DNA of 64,000 nt from Mogibacterium neglectum (GCF_030644205.1 NZ_CP128647.1:496001-560000); one strand, 5' to 3'; positions 45,176 to 55,792 are shown, counted from the first letter of the stretch. Program-made: numbers and translations. The notes: generated by a model from the letters alone, not told the origin.

Positions 45176-46585
45176 ATGAAAACACTTTATTTTGATTGTG
45201 CGACTGGTATCAGTGGCAATATGACTATTGGGGCACTGCTCGAGATCTGTAATGGTGAGCAATATCTGAGAGATGAGCTCGCTAAGCTTAGAGTTCCAGG
45301 ATATGAGTTAAATGTAGTTAAGAGGGACTCGCATGGAATAGATGGAACATATGTTGAGGTGCTAGAGGCTAATACAGGATTACCAGTGGATGCAATTTAT
45401 GAAGATAGCCATAATAGAAACTGCGGTGCCACTCTGGAGCCTGATCACGGATATGCTCATAGTTATAATCATGAGCATGAATTTGATTCCGACCATAACT
45501 ATGGAGGGCATAATCACGAACACGAACATGTTCACGAACACTCTTTTGAACATCATAGCTACAATCACCATAATCATAAACATGGGCATGCCCATGACCA
45601 CAACCATAATCATGTTCATAGGACCTATGGTGATATAAGGCAAATAATAGATAGCAGTGGGATTACAGAAGCCGCAAAGGCGCTTTCAAAATCCATGTTT
45701 CATAAAGTTGCGGTTGCGGAAGCGGCAGTTCACGGCAAACCGATAGACGAGGTGCATTTCCACGAGGTTGGAGCGCTTGATTCGATAGTTGATATAGTCA
45801 GTGTAGCAATATTGATGGATTACATTAAGCCTGACAGAGTTATGGCGAGTGTTGTTTCGGATGGATACGGTACGATAAAGTGTGCACATGGGATGTTAAG
45901 CGTTCCAGTGCCAGCAACAGCTGCGATTTATAAAAATGAACAGGTAAGATTTAAACAAATAGAAGTTCCGACGGAGCTCGTAACACCTACGGGGGCCGCT
46001 ATTATATCCACTTTTGCAGAGACGTACGGTCTGATGCCAGAGATGAATCTGAGTAAAATTGGGATTGGAGTAGGTAGTCGCGAAATCGGTGGACCTAACA
46101 CGCTTAGAGTTATTCTCGGAGACGAGGTGTCAACGGGTGGAGGAATTCAGAAAGGAGACATTCTAGTTATAAATTCTAATATCGATGATTCTAGCGGAGA
46201 GGAGCTAGGATATGTGCTCGAGAAGCTGATGGATGCAGGCGCTCTTGATGTTTCGTATGCCCCAATCTTTATGAAGAAGAATAGACCTGCGTATAGGCTT
46301 GAAGTTATATGTAAGGCAGAGAGTAGAGAGAAACTCTGCGAAATCATATTTGCCGAAACGACGACAATCGGTGTTAGATACTATCCCGTACAGCGTGAGG
46401 AGCTCGCGAGGATGAAAACTCTGGTGGAAACGGAGCTGGGGCTGATTGAAGCGAAGAAGGTTGTGACGGCGGATGGGCAGTCGTATACGTATCCAGAATA
46501 TGAGAGCCTGAGGTCTATAGCTTCAGATCTGGGGATATCGATGAAATCGGTAAGAGCTACTTTTGAGAAGGGATTAAGAGATTGA
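45176..46585 (+). CDS. larC: Nickel-pincer cofactor biosynthesis protein LarC with His-rich insert
   Basis: A 469-residue protein of the LarC family, starting YFDCATGISGNMTIGALLE, with VHFHEVGALDSIVDIV and the C-terminal domain (VINSNIDDSSGEELGYVLEKL). LarC is a CTP-dependent cyclometallase that puts nickel into the pincer cofactor of lactate racemase. Residues about 88-148 carry 23 His, a nickel-binding insert longer than usual. Both LarC halves are in one frame, with no need for the programmed frameshift described in Lactobacillus. larA, larB and larE are not in the window. HypA/HypB are encoded 3 kb upstream. Confidence 0.92.
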   Translation: MKTLYFDCATGISGNMTIGALLEICNGEQYLRDELAKLRVPGYELNVVKRDSHGIDGTYVEVLEANTGLPVDAIYEDSHNRNCGATLEPDHGYAHSYNHEHEFDSDHNYGGHNHEHEHVHEHSFEHHSYNHHNHKHGHAHDHNHNHVHRTYGDIRQIIDSSGITEAAKALSKSMFHKVAVAEAAVHGKPIDEVHFHEVGALDSIVDIVSVAILMDYIKPDRVMASVVSDGYGTIKCAHGMLSVPVPATAAIYKNEQVRFKQIEVPTELVTPTGAAIISTFAETYGLMPEMNLSKIGIGVGSREIGGPNTLRVILGDEVSTGGGIQKGDILVINSNIDDSSGEELGYVLEKLMDAGALDVSYAPIFMKKNRPAYRLEVICKAESREKLCEIIFAETTTIGVRYYPVQREELARMKTLVETELGLIEAKKVVTADGQSYTYPEYESLRSIASDLGISMKSVRATFEKGLRD

Positions 46586-47289
46586 TGTATAAAGCTGCAA
46601 TTTTTGACATGGATGGGACAATCCTTGATACCATAACGGATCTAAAGGATAGCACTAATCATGCACTTAAAGTAAATGGACATAGATGCGATTATAACGT
46701 TAGAGATGCTGCAAGATTTTTTGGTAGCGGGGTTAAGGTTGCTATGTCTAGGGCGCTAGCGACTGAGGCTGGATACAGTGATGAAGAGGTTGATCTCATA
46801 GGTGTAGAGACATCCTACGCAGGCGATGAAGCTGAGCTTGCTGCAGTAATAAATTCCTTTGAGGAATGGTATCCAGATCATTGCGATGAGAATACTAAGC
46901 CTTTTGAGGGCATAATTGAAGCAATTGAGAATCTGAGGGAGCAAGGTGTAAGGACAGCAGTAGTGTCCAACAAGATGCATGAAGCTGCGGTGATTCTTGC
47001 TGATAGATATTTTGCTGGGGGTTTCGAATACGTTCAGGGCGTAGATGATAAGATTAGAAGGAAACCTAACCCAGACGCAACACTGAAGATACTTGAACGC
47101 ATGGGTCTTGGACAAGACGAGGCCGTATATATAGGTGATACTGAGGTGGATATCGAAACTGCACATAATGCAGGTCTAAAGTGCATAAGTGTCGATTGGG
47201 GCTTTAGGAACAGAAGGTTTTTAGAGCACGTCGGGGCAAATCCGATTTGTTCCGATATGGATTCACTAGTCAAAGCTATTATAGACTAG
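46585..47289 (+). CDS. HAD-superfamily phosphatase (phosphoglycolate phosphatase-like)
   Basis: A 234-residue HAD hydrolase: FDMDGTILDT (motif I, about residues 7-16), VVSNKM (motif II), RKPNPD (motif III) and YIGDTEVDIETA (motif IV). The helical cap places it with Gph/PgmB-like enzymes; the substrate is not decidable. It overlaps larC by one base (TGATG). Confidence 0.9.
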   Translation: MYKAAIFDMDGTILDTITDLKDSTNHALKVNGHRCDYNVRDAARFFGSGVKVAMSRALATEAGYSDEEVDLIGVETSYAGDEAELAAVINSFEEWYPDHCDENTKPFEGIIEAIENLREQGVRTAVVSNKMHEAAVILADRYFAGGFEYVQGVDDKIRRKPNPDATLKILERMGLGQDEAVYIGDTEVDIETAHNAGLKCISVDWGFRNRRFLEHVGANPICSDMDSLVKAIID

Positions 47290-47320
47290 CATATGTAGAT
47301 GATAATTTATGGAGGGAAAT

Positions 47321-47812
47321 GTGGTAGCGACTAAGCTGAAATGCACCAGAGAGTGCATTTTTGTCGAAAATAAAAAGGCATCGAGAGCGAGCTCATTTAA
47401 TTTTGCTTGCAACTACATAATCATTGGAGATGAAAAGGGGCTTCCTATAGATGGAGCACGAATCAATGCCAACGAACAACTTTATTCAGTACTATTTTAT
47501 GAGAAACGCCATTTTATATCTCTCGTTGTAAAGAAACCAACGCCATACGCTATATCTCTAGTGTTCCGAAATAGGGCAGATTACGATGATGTGCTCGCAC
47601 TACTAGAGATGACTGCGAATAAAATTAGGTTTAGCCGCCAGGATTTTAAGGTAGCAAGCTATGCTAGCAGGATTACAGATAAGCTGAGGGATGGTGTTGA
47701 ACTTGCAATCATGGATGCTATAGATAAATCGAATGTTGCTGTCTGTCCAGAGTGCGGTATGGAGGTGCCACCAGGAGCTGAGTACTGCATGGAGTGTGGA
47801 GCTGAGCTATAA
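47321..47812 (+). CDS. Hypothetical protein with C-terminal zinc ribbon
   Basis: A 163-residue protein. The last 25 residues form a zinc ribbon with paired cysteines (CPECGMEVPP...CMECG). The region before has alternating beta and helical character but no recognised family. A GTG start at 47321 with GGAGGG 5 bases upstream is preferred; ATG 47309 would place the Shine-Dalgarno inside the gene. Confidence 0.65.
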   Translation: MVATKLKCTRECIFVENKKASRASSFNFACNYIIIGDEKGLPIDGARINANEQLYSVLFYEKRHFISLVVKKPTPYAISLVFRNRADYDDVLALLEMTANKIRFSRQDFKVASYASRITDKLRDGVELAIMDAIDKSNVAVCPECGMEVPPGAEYCMECGAEL

Positions 47813-47926
47813 ATGGCGAATTAGCCGAGCAGGGCAGCCGATATTAACCACCTATGATACTAGATGAGATACTGATTGGGCGAAGTGTGTAAATGTATGA
47901 GTAAGGTTTATAGAGAGGAGACTTAA

Positions 47927-48934
47927 GTGGATAAGGATATAATGATTATGGAGTCTTGTCAGACTAATGAAATTAGAAGTGCCGAGGAAATCGATAAGGA
48001 CATGAGTGAATTAGCTGAGCAACTCCTAGAGGATTACAAACATGACCGTGACATCGACGCTGTTAGAATGTTTGAACTGCCTGAACAAAAGGCTATTAAG
48101 GAGATAATTCGCGAGCTTATGATGGTTCTTCTTCCAGGATATTATCGTGAGAAGTCTTATCGCACGTACAGCGTAGATAAGAAAATCCTGGTAATCCTAG
48201 AAGATGTGATGTTTATGATGACTAAGCAGATTGAAAAGGCATTACTTCATAGACCGGAGTTTGAAGACACATGCATCGCTGTCAGGCAGGATGAAGCTAA
48301 GAAAATCGCAAAGTCTTTTTTTAGGCAGATACCCAAGATCAGGGATTTTCTTAATACTGATATAATTGCTACATACGAAGGAGATCCTGCGGCAAATAGC
48401 AAGGATGAAATCGTTCTCGCATATCCGGGGCTTTACGCCACAGCGATTTATAGGCTCGCTCATGAACTACATGAGCTTGATGTTCCACTGATTCCAAGGA
48501 TTATGACCGAGTATGCACACAGAAAAACCGGTGTGGATATTCATCCAGGAGCAACGATTGGTAAATACTTTTGTATGGATCATGCGACTGGAGTAGTAAT
48601 AGGATCAACCTCTGTAATCGGTGAACATGTTAAGGTGTATCAAGGGGTTACCATAGGTGCACTTTCCACAAAGGCGGGTCAGAAGCTTCACGGAACGAAG
48701 AGACATCCGACAATTGAGGATAATGTTACGCTATATTCAGGAGCATCCGTACTAGGTGGAAACACTGTGATTGGTGAAGGTGCTGTTATCGGAGGAAATG
48801 CATTCGTAACAAAGTCTGTAGATTCTCACACTACCGTAACAATTAAGACACTTGAAATGGTTTACGACAAGCAGTCACACAAGACAGGGCAGGAGAAAGA
48901 GCGTAAGCAGGACGAATGGTTTTACGTGATTTAA
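47927..48934 (+). CDS. epsC: Serine O-acetyltransferase
   Basis: A 335-residue enzyme with an N-terminal helical domain and a C-terminal left-handed beta helix of hexapeptide repeats (DIHPGATIGKYFCMDHATGVVIG split over about 202-225). It makes O-acetylserine for cysteine synthesis. It is longer than CysE of enterics and fits the EpsC/SAT type found in anaerobes. The start is GTG with AGAGGAG 6 bases upstream. Confidence 0.92.
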   Translation: MDKDIMIMESCQTNEIRSAEEIDKDMSELAEQLLEDYKHDRDIDAVRMFELPEQKAIKEIIRELMMVLLPGYYREKSYRTYSVDKKILVILEDVMFMMTKQIEKALLHRPEFEDTCIAVRQDEAKKIAKSFFRQIPKIRDFLNTDIIATYEGDPAANSKDEIVLAYPGLYATAIYRLAHELHELDVPLIPRIMTEYAHRKTGVDIHPGATIGKYFCMDHATGVVIGSTSVIGEHVKVYQGVTIGALSTKAGQKLHGTKRHPTIEDNVTLYSGASVLGGNTVIGEGAVIGGNAFVTKSVDSHTTVTIKTLEMVYDKQSHKTGQEKERKQDEWFYVI

Positions 48935-48976
48935 TCAAATTGATTTAGTAGATAGAATTTTCAGAGGGAGGGGAGC

Positions 48977-51610
48977 ATGAGCAAGAAGCTGACACTAGGG
49001 ATATTGGCACATGTTGATGCAGGCAAGACTACGCTTAGTGAAGCTATGCTGTACTCCGCTGGAACAATAAGGAAACTAGGACGAGTCGACAATGGCGACT
49101 CGTTCTTCGACAATTATGAGATTGAGAAAAATCGCGGAATTACCGTTTTTTCGAAACAGGCTGGACTAAACTGGAAGGACAGTCAAATCACCATACTAGA
49201 CACGCCAGGACATGATGACTTTTCAGCTGAGATGGAGAGAGTTCTAAATGTAATCGATTATGCACTACTAGTTGTAAGCGGTCTAGATGGACCTCAAAGC
49301 CATACAGAGACAGTTTGGAGACTTCTCAGAGCGCGGAAAATTCCGACGTTTGTATTCGTAAACAAGATGGACCTTGCTATTGCTGATAGACATGAGCAGA
49401 TTAGCCGCATAAAAGGCAGGCTCGGTGAGGGATTCGTCGATTTTAGTGTGGATAAGAATGATGAGGAATTTATCGATGGCATAACATTTTATTCTCCAGA
49501 TCTTGCCGAGTGTTTTTTGGAAAATCTAAATTTGCCCGAAGAAGGTGTTCGGAAGGCAATCCAAGAGTGCCAGATATTTCCGTGCCTATTCGGTTCAGCA
49601 CTTCATCAAGATGGAGTAGATCGATTGCTCGATGCCATGTCCTCATACACCTACGGCTTTGATGAACGTAGAGAAGACGCTTCACTAGATGATAAAATGG
49701 GGGCTCTAGTCTATAAGGTAGCCCGAGATCAGAGAGATGAACGAATCTCTTTTGTACGCGTGATGATGGGTACTCTTCACCTAAAGGATAGCGTCGCGGT
49801 GAGAACCGAAAACGGTGAGCTTCTACATGAAAAGGTCAATCAGATAAGGATTTACTCCGGTCAGAAGTACACGATGGTTGATTCAGCCTTGGCTGGTGAT
49901 ATATGCGCAATTACTGGTGTGGGCTCATCAAGAGCAGGACGAGGAATCGGTGCATTGGCGGAGGATGAGACCAGAAACGGTATAATTGAGCCGTACCTGT
50001 CTTATAGAATCATTCCTGAAGAATGCGTTGAGCAAAACAAGTTTGTAGCTGATATGAGAATACTCGAAGAAGAAGATCCGAAACTGCATGTTGCTGTAGA
50101 TCTAGGTTTCCGTGGTGCTAATATCAGGCTTATGGGTGAAGTGCAGCAGGAAATTCTTGAAGCTCAGATAATGAGTAGGTTTGGATATAGAGTGCACTTT
50201 GAGACAGGAAATATAATCTATAAGGAAACTGTGACAGAGGCAGTTGAAGGTATTGGCCACTTCGAACCACTTAAGCATTATGCTGAAGTGCATCTAATCA
50301 TTAGGCCAGGTGAACGCGGAAGTGGCATTGCCACAGATAGCATTATCCCAGAGGATGTCCTCAGTAGAAATTGGCAGAATTTAATACTATCGCATCTGGA
50401 CGAGAGAATGTTCCGAGGTGTGCTGATCGGGGCACCTATCACGGACATACGCATTACACTTGCGGCAGGAAAAGCGCATGAAAAGCACACAGAGGGTGGA
50501 GACTTTAGACAGGCAACCTATAGAGCAGTTAGAAATGGGCTGCTGCATGCCAAGTGCCACATACTAGAACCTTGGTTCAGCTTTGAGATAAAACTACCCA
50601 GTGCTAATATCGGAATGGCGATGACTGATATAAGAAATGCATCGGGGGCGTTTGATGAGCCAATTATTGACGGAGATATGTCTACTTTAATTGGGAAGGC
50701 GCCGGCAGTAGCACTAATTGACTATCAGAGAAAGCTTGCTTCGTACACAGGTGGCAGAGGATATATTAGCTGTATGCTAATCGGATATGACTTTTGCCAC
50801 AATGAATCTGAGGTTATAGAAGAGTCCGAGTACGAGCAAGATAAGGATGAATTAGAAACCGGAGATTCGATATTCTGCTATCATGGGGCTGGGAGAACAG
50901 TTAAATGGGATGAGGTTCAAGACTTCATGCATCTTCCATTTGCGCTTGAGAAGGAGACTGATTCAAATAAAAGAGAAGATTCAGCGAGAGCTGAAACGAT
51001 GGCAGCCGGTCGGAAGCTGGCTAGCGATGCAGAGCTGTTAGCAATATTTGAGAAGACATACGGTAAAATTTCAAAGGGCAATGCAGTGAAGCGTAAGGCA
51101 AAGCCGAAAGGATCCGATTACCATGCTATGGAGATGCAAAAACGTTCTCTTCATAGGCTCGAAAGGGTTGGTAGTCCGGATACACACTTCATCATAGATG
51201 GCTATAACCTCATAAATGCTGACAAGCATATGAAAGAACTTTCTAAGGCTGATATTGGGGCGGCCAGGGATCATCTGATAAATATTCTTGCGAATTATCG
51301 CGGATATCTAGGATGCAAGATGACTATCGTCTTTGATGCGTACAGAGTGCCATACAGCTTCGGAAGAAAATATAAAGTAAGTGATACCGAAGTCGTGTAT
51401 ACTAAGGAAAATGAGACAGCAGATGCATATATCGCTGAGCTTACAAAAGAGATTGGGAAACGAGAAAGTATTACGGTGGTATCATCTGATGCACTCGTTC
51501 AAGAGATGTCGCTAGGACACGGCGCTCTCAGGATATCATCTAGGGAGTTCCTAATTGACATCGAAACAGCTCTGCAGGAGATTAGGGAGTTCCTCGATGA
51601 AAATAGATAG
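48977..51610 (+). CDS. Tet(M)/EF-G-like translational GTPase fused to a C-terminal NYN (Rae1-like) nuclease domain
   Basis: An 877-residue fusion. Residues 1-645: a five-domain translational GTPase of the Tet(M)/EF-G type, with AHVDAGKT (11-18), RGIT (53-56), DTPGHDD (75-81, His79 intact) and NKMD (129-132). About 650-730: a charged linker. About 735-875: an NYN/PIN-like domain resembling YacP/Rae1, with acidic residues Asp741 (IIDGYN), Asp787 (FDAYR), Glu813/Asp816 (ETADAY) and Asp838 (SSDA). Rae1 of Bacillus cleaves mRNA in the ribosomal A site. The gene has GGGAGGGG before the ATG and no neighbouring tetracycline genes. Role in ribosome rescue or mRNA surveillance is inferred. Confidence 0.88.
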   Translation: MSKKLTLGILAHVDAGKTTLSEAMLYSAGTIRKLGRVDNGDSFFDNYEIEKNRGITVFSKQAGLNWKDSQITILDTPGHDDFSAEMERVLNVIDYALLVVSGLDGPQSHTETVWRLLRARKIPTFVFVNKMDLAIADRHEQISRIKGRLGEGFVDFSVDKNDEEFIDGITFYSPDLAECFLENLNLPEEGVRKAIQECQIFPCLFGSALHQDGVDRLLDAMSSYTYGFDERREDASLDDKMGALVYKVARDQRDERISFVRVMMGTLHLKDSVAVRTENGELLHEKVNQIRIYSGQKYTMVDSALAGDICAITGVGSSRAGRGIGALAEDETRNGIIEPYLSYRIIPEECVEQNKFVADMRILEEEDPKLHVAVDLGFRGANIRLMGEVQQEILEAQIMSRFGYRVHFETGNIIYKETVTEAVEGIGHFEPLKHYAEVHLIIRPGERGSGIATDSIIPEDVLSRNWQNLILSHLDERMFRGVLIGAPITDIRITLAAGKAHEKHTEGGDFRQATYRAVRNGLLHAKCHILEPWFSFEIKLPSANIGMAMTDIRNASGAFDEPIIDGDMSTLIGKAPAVALIDYQRKLASYTGGRGYISCMLIGYDFCHNESEVIEESEYEQDKDELETGDSIFCYHGAGRTVKWDEVQDFMHLPFALEKETDSNKREDSARAETMAAGRKLASDAELLAIFEKTYGKISKGNAVKRKAKPKGSDYHAMEMQKRSLHRLERVGSPDTHFIIDGYNLINADKHMKELSKADIGAARDHLINILANYRGYLGCKMTIVFDAYRVPYSFGRKYKVSDTEVVYTKENETADAYIAELTKEIGKRESITVVSSDALVQEMSLGHGALRISSREFLIDIETALQEIREFLDENR

Positions 51611-51704
51611 GAAAATTGAGTAGAAGGATAGAATTAACATTATAGTTACAAAATATTAGACATAATTGTAAGGCTAGAAGTAAAGAGACAGAAAGGGACT
51701 ATAG

Positions 51705-52529
51705 ATGGAGAAATATTTGGGATGCCACCTATCGTCTTCGGATGGGTTTGAAGCGATGGGGAAAGCTGCACTTTCGATTGGTGCAAATACATTTGCGTTT
51801 TTTACTAGAAATCCACGTGGTGGTAAGGCGAAGGCAATCGATGAAGCCGATGCACAGGCTTTGATAAAGCTGATGGATGAGCACAACTTCGGAAAGCTTG
51901 TAGCTCACGCACCGTACACGCTAAATCCATGCTCGGGTAAGGAAAGCGTGAGGGAATTTGCACGAACATGCATGCTAGAAGATCTAAAGCGAATGGAATA
52001 TTTGCCAGGAAACTACTATAATTTCCATCCTGGCAGTCACGTTGGCCAAGGCAGTGAACTGGGAATACAGATGATTGTTGATACGCTTAACCACGTGATG
52101 TGGGAGGACCAGCATACAGTAGTGCTACTCGAGACAATGGCTGGCAAGGGTAGTGAAATAGGTAAAAATTTTGAAGAGCTTCGTGAGATTATCGATGGGG
52201 TGAAAATCAAAGACAAGATAGGGGTTTGCCTTGATACATGCCATATAAGTGATGCGGGATATGATGTGAAGAATGACTTCGCTGGAGTGCTGGAAGAGTT
52301 CGATAGAATTATAGGGTTAGATAGATTATGTGCGCTACATATCAACGATAGCAAGAATCCTATGGGGGCGGCAAAGGATAGGCACGAGAAGATTGGAGGC
52401 GGAGAGATAGGTCTTGAGGCAATGATGTCAGTAGTTAATAATCCGCACATAGTAGGGCTTCCGTGCATCCTCGAGACTCCGCAGGAAGACCTCGAAGGTT
52501 ATGCAAGAGAGATTGAGACACTTAGATGA
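51705..52529 (+). CDS. nfo: Deoxyribonuclease IV (AP endonuclease)
   Basis: A 274-residue TIM-barrel enzyme of the endonuclease IV family. Zinc ligands lie in [55 protein letters not shown] and ILETP. It cuts DNA at abasic sites in base-excision repair. AAAGGGA precedes the ATG. It overlaps prmA by 4 bases. Confidence 0.94.
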   Translation: MEKYLGCHLSSSDGFEAMGKAALSIGANTFAFFTRNPRGGKAKAIDEADAQALIKLMDEHNFGKLVAHAPYTLNPCSGKESVREFARTCMLEDLKRMEYLPGNYYNFHPGSHVGQGSELGIQMIVDTLNHVMWEDQHTVVLLETMAGKGSEIGKNFEELREIIDGVKIKDKIGVCLDTCHISDAGYDVKNDFAGVLEEFDRIIGLDRLCALHINDSKNPMGAAKDRHEKIGGGEIGLEAMMSVVNNPHIVGLPCILETPQEDLEGYAREIETLR

Positions 52530-53506
52530 AATATTACGAGATAAAAATTGAAGTATCGGAGATTGGAATTGAGCCAATGCTTGGTGCGCTCATATGCGAA
52601 GGAATAGATACTGCTGAAGTAAACGATCCTGCAGATGCTCTGTTTATGAATGACCAACTTGGGGATACGGATTATCTAGCGCCAGAGGATTTTGAAAAGG
52701 AGAGCAGCAAGGCTCCAAGCATTATAGTATATACAGCAGATGATAGAGCGGCTGATGGCACTGTTGATGCGGTGAATAAGGCGGTAAATGCAGTTAGGAA
52801 AAATGCAGAAAATGGTTTTTTCGGTACTACTGCTGCTGATCTCGGATCATTAAAGGCAACAGTGCGTGTCAGAGATGACGAAGAGTGGAAAGACCGCTGG
52901 AAGGAATTCCTTAAACCGGTGAACATAGGATATAGCTATATAGCTGCTCCACCATGGATAGATATGACTGACTATTTACAAGAATTTGAATCTGATAGAG
53001 AGGTTATACGTATAAACCCGGGCATGGCCTTTGGAACCGGCCTTCATGAGACTACCTCGCTGTCAGCGGATTTACTAGAATCCTATATCGATGAAGGCGA
53101 TAAGGTCCTGGACGTTGGCTGCGGCACAGGAATCCTATCTATATTAGCTAGTAAGCTCGGAGCTAGTGAAGTGCTAGGTATAGATATCGATGAAGAGGCT
53201 GTGGCTGCTTCAATAGAAAACTGCAAGAGCAATGATGTACACAATGTGGATATAAAAAAAGCTGATTTGACAGCAGGAGTAGACTTTAAGGCAGATATAG
53301 TAGTAGCCAACCTGCTTACTAATCTTGTTGTTCGCCTTACCGGTGATATTCGCAATCACCTTAATTGTGGCGGAAGATATATTATGTCTGGTATACTAAC
53401 TACTCAGCAGAATAAAGTGATTGCGGTACTTAAGGAGAATGGTTTTGAAATGTTAGCCGTTGCAGAACTAGGCGAATGGTGTGCAATCGCAGCTGAACTT
53501 ATATAA
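52526..53506 (+). CDS. prmA: Ribosomal protein L11 methyltransferase
   Basis: A 326-residue SAM-dependent methyltransferase with the PrmA N-terminal domain, [15 protein letters not shown] (SAM/substrate loop, about 161-175), [13 protein letters not shown] (motif I) and VVANLLTN. It trimethylates ribosomal protein L11. The stop is 24 bases before the metA-aspartokinase fusion gene. Confidence 0.93.
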   Translation: MKYYEIKIEVSEIGIEPMLGALICEGIDTAEVNDPADALFMNDQLGDTDYLAPEDFEKESSKAPSIIVYTADDRAADGTVDAVNKAVNAVRKNAENGFFGTTAADLGSLKATVRVRDDEEWKDRWKEFLKPVNIGYSYIAAPPWIDMTDYLQEFESDREVIRINPGMAFGTGLHETTSLSADLLESYIDEGDKVLDVGCGTGILSILASKLGASEVLGIDIDEEAVAASIENCKSNDVHNVDIKKADLTAGVDFKADIVVANLLTNLVVRLTGDIRNHLNCGGRYIMSGILTTQQNKVIAVLKENGFEMLAVAELGEWCAIAAELI

Positions 53507-53530
53507 AAGGGGATTTGGGAGGAGAATATA

Positions 53531-55792
53531 ATGCCAATTAAAGTACCAAATAATTTGCCGGCTATAGAGACGCTTACTGATGAAAATGTATTCGTAATGA
53601 CGGATACACGTGCTATGACGCAAGACATGCGTCCGCTTCACATACTTCTTCTCAACCTCATGCCGACAAAGATTGACACTGAAACTCAGATTACACGTAT
53701 GCTCAGTAATACACCACTGCAAGTGGAGCTTGAGCTACTGCAGACCGCAACACACAAGCCTCACGTTACTTCTCAGGAACATATGCTCGCATTTTATAAG
53801 ACGTTCAGCGATGTAAAGAACGAGTATTATGATGGGATGATCATCACAGGTGCTCCGATAGAGCTACTTGAGTTTGAAGAGGTTAATTACTGGGAAGAGC
53901 TCTGCGAGATAATGGAGTGGTCGAAAACTCATGTTCACAGCACATTTCACATATGCTGGGGAGCACAGGCTGGGCTTTACTATCACTATGGAATAAACAA
54001 GAAAAGACTTCCTAAGAAGCTATCAGGGGTATTCAAACATACGCTTAAAACTAAGCGTAGCATGCTATTTAGAGGTTTTGATGATGAGTTTTATGTACCT
54101 CAATCCAGAAATACTACAGTAGATGAGGAGGATATCGACAATACTCCGGGAATTACTGTTCTTTCCACTTCAGAGGAAGGCGGTGTATTCTGTGTTAAGT
54201 CAGATAATGATAGGCAGATTTTCGTTACGGGTCACACCGAGTATGATTGGAATACACTACTTAAGGAGTATGTAAGGGATAAGGGAACAGGCATTAATCC
54301 GGAGATTCCTGCAAATTATTTCCCTGACGATGACGATTCAAAAACCCCTGTGGTCCGCTGGAGATCATCAGGGAGCCTGCTGTTCTCAAATTGGCTGAAC
54401 TATTTTGTATATCAGTCAACTCCGTACGATATAAAGCTCATCCATAACGAGGATCTTGCACCTGCACTTAGAAATAACTCCGAGCTCACAGTAGCGAAGT
54501 TTGGAGGATCTTCACTTGCAACTGCTGAGCGCATTAGGCATGCTGCGGAAGTAGTCCGTCAAAATAAAGCACGACGCTATGTAGTTGTTTCGGCTCCAGG
54601 TGTTCACGACGACGAAAAGGTAAAGGTCACAGATCTTCTGATTTCTGCGCACGAGAACCCAGATGAATTCGATACCAAGATTACTCAGGCTAGAAATCGT
54701 TTCAAGAACCTTGCAATTGGACTAGGTTCAGAGATTAATATCGATGAAATCTTTGATAAGATAATTGAAAAGTATAAGGATTCTAGGTGCCGAGATTATC
54801 TCATCAGTAGAGGAGAGTTCATAACTGCCCAGCTTATGGCTGAGCAGCTTGAGTATGATTTTGTAGATGCAGCTGAGATTATTAAGTTTGATGACACGGG
54901 GAAACTGCTTGATGATACGACGAGAAATAACATCGAGAAACTTATTAAGAATCATAAGAAAATAGTATTTCCTGGATTCTATGGTTCAAATGAAACAGGG
55001 GAAGTTGTGACCTTCTCGAGAGGTGGATCAGACATCACTGGCGCGATTATAGCATCAGCAGCAAAGGCTGATTTATATGAGAATTGGACAGATGTGCCTG
55101 GACTACTGATGGCGGATCCTCGTATTGTGAAGAATCCTCTCAGTGTTCCTGTAATTATCTATAAGGAACTAAGAGAGCTTGCGCTCAGAGGTGCTGAGGT
55201 TCTTCACGAAGATGCGGTTAGACCTGTGAGCCAGTGCGGAATTCCAATCAATATTAAGAGCACATTAGAGCCGGATAAGCCTGGTACTCTCATAGTTAAG
55301 AATGCTGACTCATATGAGAACCGCCTTGAGATTTCCAGTATAACCGGTAAGAAGGGCTATTCTTCAATTCTTATCGAGCGAGAGAAACTGAATGATGATG
55401 CGAAGTATCGCGAAAGAATACAGAGCATTCTCGACGAGTTTAACATCACAGTTGAAAGTGAGCAGCTTGGGCTCGATTCATTCTCGGTCATCGTCGGTTC
55501 AGAAAGTGTAGCTAACTGTGAGGAAGAGCTAACGGAGAAGCTAAGGAGCGCAACTGATGCTGACGAAATAACAATATCTACTGGTATTGCAGCTATAGCT
55601 GTAGTTGGAAGAAATATCTCGGGAGAAGTTTCTGTTGCTATGAAGATATTTGAAGCACTATCAAGCGCTCATGTAAATGTAAGGTTTATCGACCATGCAC
55701 CAGAGCGTATAAGCGTGCAGGTAGGAGTGTCGGAATCAGACTATCAGAGAGCCATTAGAGCTATATACAATGCTTTCGTTGTGAAAGCATAA
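53531..55792 (+). CDS. Fused homoserine O-acetyltransferase (MetA) and aspartate kinase
   Basis: A 753-residue two-enzyme fusion. Residues 1-303 are a complete MetA with Cys142, His235 and Glu237 as catalytic residues. Glu111 in GAPIELLEF is the residue tied to acetyl-CoA in place of succinyl-CoA use. Residues 318-753 are a complete aspartate kinase: VAKFGGSS at 321-328, [14 protein letters not shown], and two C-terminal ACT-like regions. No in-frame start codon occurs at the junction, so the kinase cannot be made on its own from a nearby start. It joins the first step of the aspartate family with the branch step to methionine. GGGAGGAG precedes the ATG. Confidence 0.93.
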   Translation: MPIKVPNNLPAIETLTDENVFVMTDTRAMTQDMRPLHILLLNLMPTKIDTETQITRMLSNTPLQVELELLQTATHKPHVTSQEHMLAFYKTFSDVKNEYYDGMIITGAPIELLEFEEVNYWEELCEIMEWSKTHVHSTFHICWGAQAGLYYHYGINKKRLPKKLSGVFKHTLKTKRSMLFRGFDDEFYVPQSRNTTVDEEDIDNTPGITVLSTSEEGGVFCVKSDNDRQIFVTGHTEYDWNTLLKEYVRDKGTGINPEIPANYFPDDDDSKTPVVRWRSSGSLLFSNWLNYFVYQSTPYDIKLIHNEDLAPALRNNSELTVAKFGGSSLATAERIRHAAEVVRQNKARRYVVVSAPGVHDDEKVKVTDLLISAHENPDEFDTKITQARNRFKNLAIGLGSEINIDEIFDKIIEKYKDSRCRDYLISRGEFITAQLMAEQLEYDFVDAAEIIKFDDTGKLLDDTTRNNIEKLIKNHKKIVFPGFYGSNETGEVVTFSRGGSDITGAIIASAAKADLYENWTDVPGLLMADPRIVKNPLSVPVIIYKELRELALRGAEVLHEDAVRPVSQCGIPINIKSTLEPDKPGTLIVKNADSYENRLEISSITGKKGYSSILIEREKLNDDAKYRERIQSILDEFNITVESEQLGLDSFSVIVGSESVANCEEELTEKLRSATDADEITISTGIAAIAVVGRNISGEVSVAMKIFEALSSAHVNVRFIDHAPERISVQVGVSESDYQRAIRAIYNAFVVKA

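Noticed and set aside
45440-45625. Short tandem DNA repeat
   Set aside because: The repetitive look is produced by His, Asn and Glu codons inside larC; there is no regular unit at DNA level.
45390-45643. Open frames on both strands over the His-rich part of larC
   Set aside because: They arise from the repetitive CAT/CAC codons of the His-rich insert; they have no Shine-Dalgarno and low-complexity Met/Ile/Val or Thr/Asn composition.
45176-46585. Programmed frameshift in larC
   Set aside because: Both LarC domains read in one continuous frame of 469 codons, so no frameshift is needed.
48977-51610. Tetracycline resistance by ribosomal protection
   Set aside because: The GTPase part resembles Tet(M), but the fused NYN domain, length of 877 residues and plain chromosomal setting without mobile genes argue against a resistance determinant. 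Resistance cannot be claimed from sequence.
53507-53530. SAM riboswitch or T-box before the MetA fusion
   Set aside because: Only 24 bases separate it from prmA; there is no room for such a leader.
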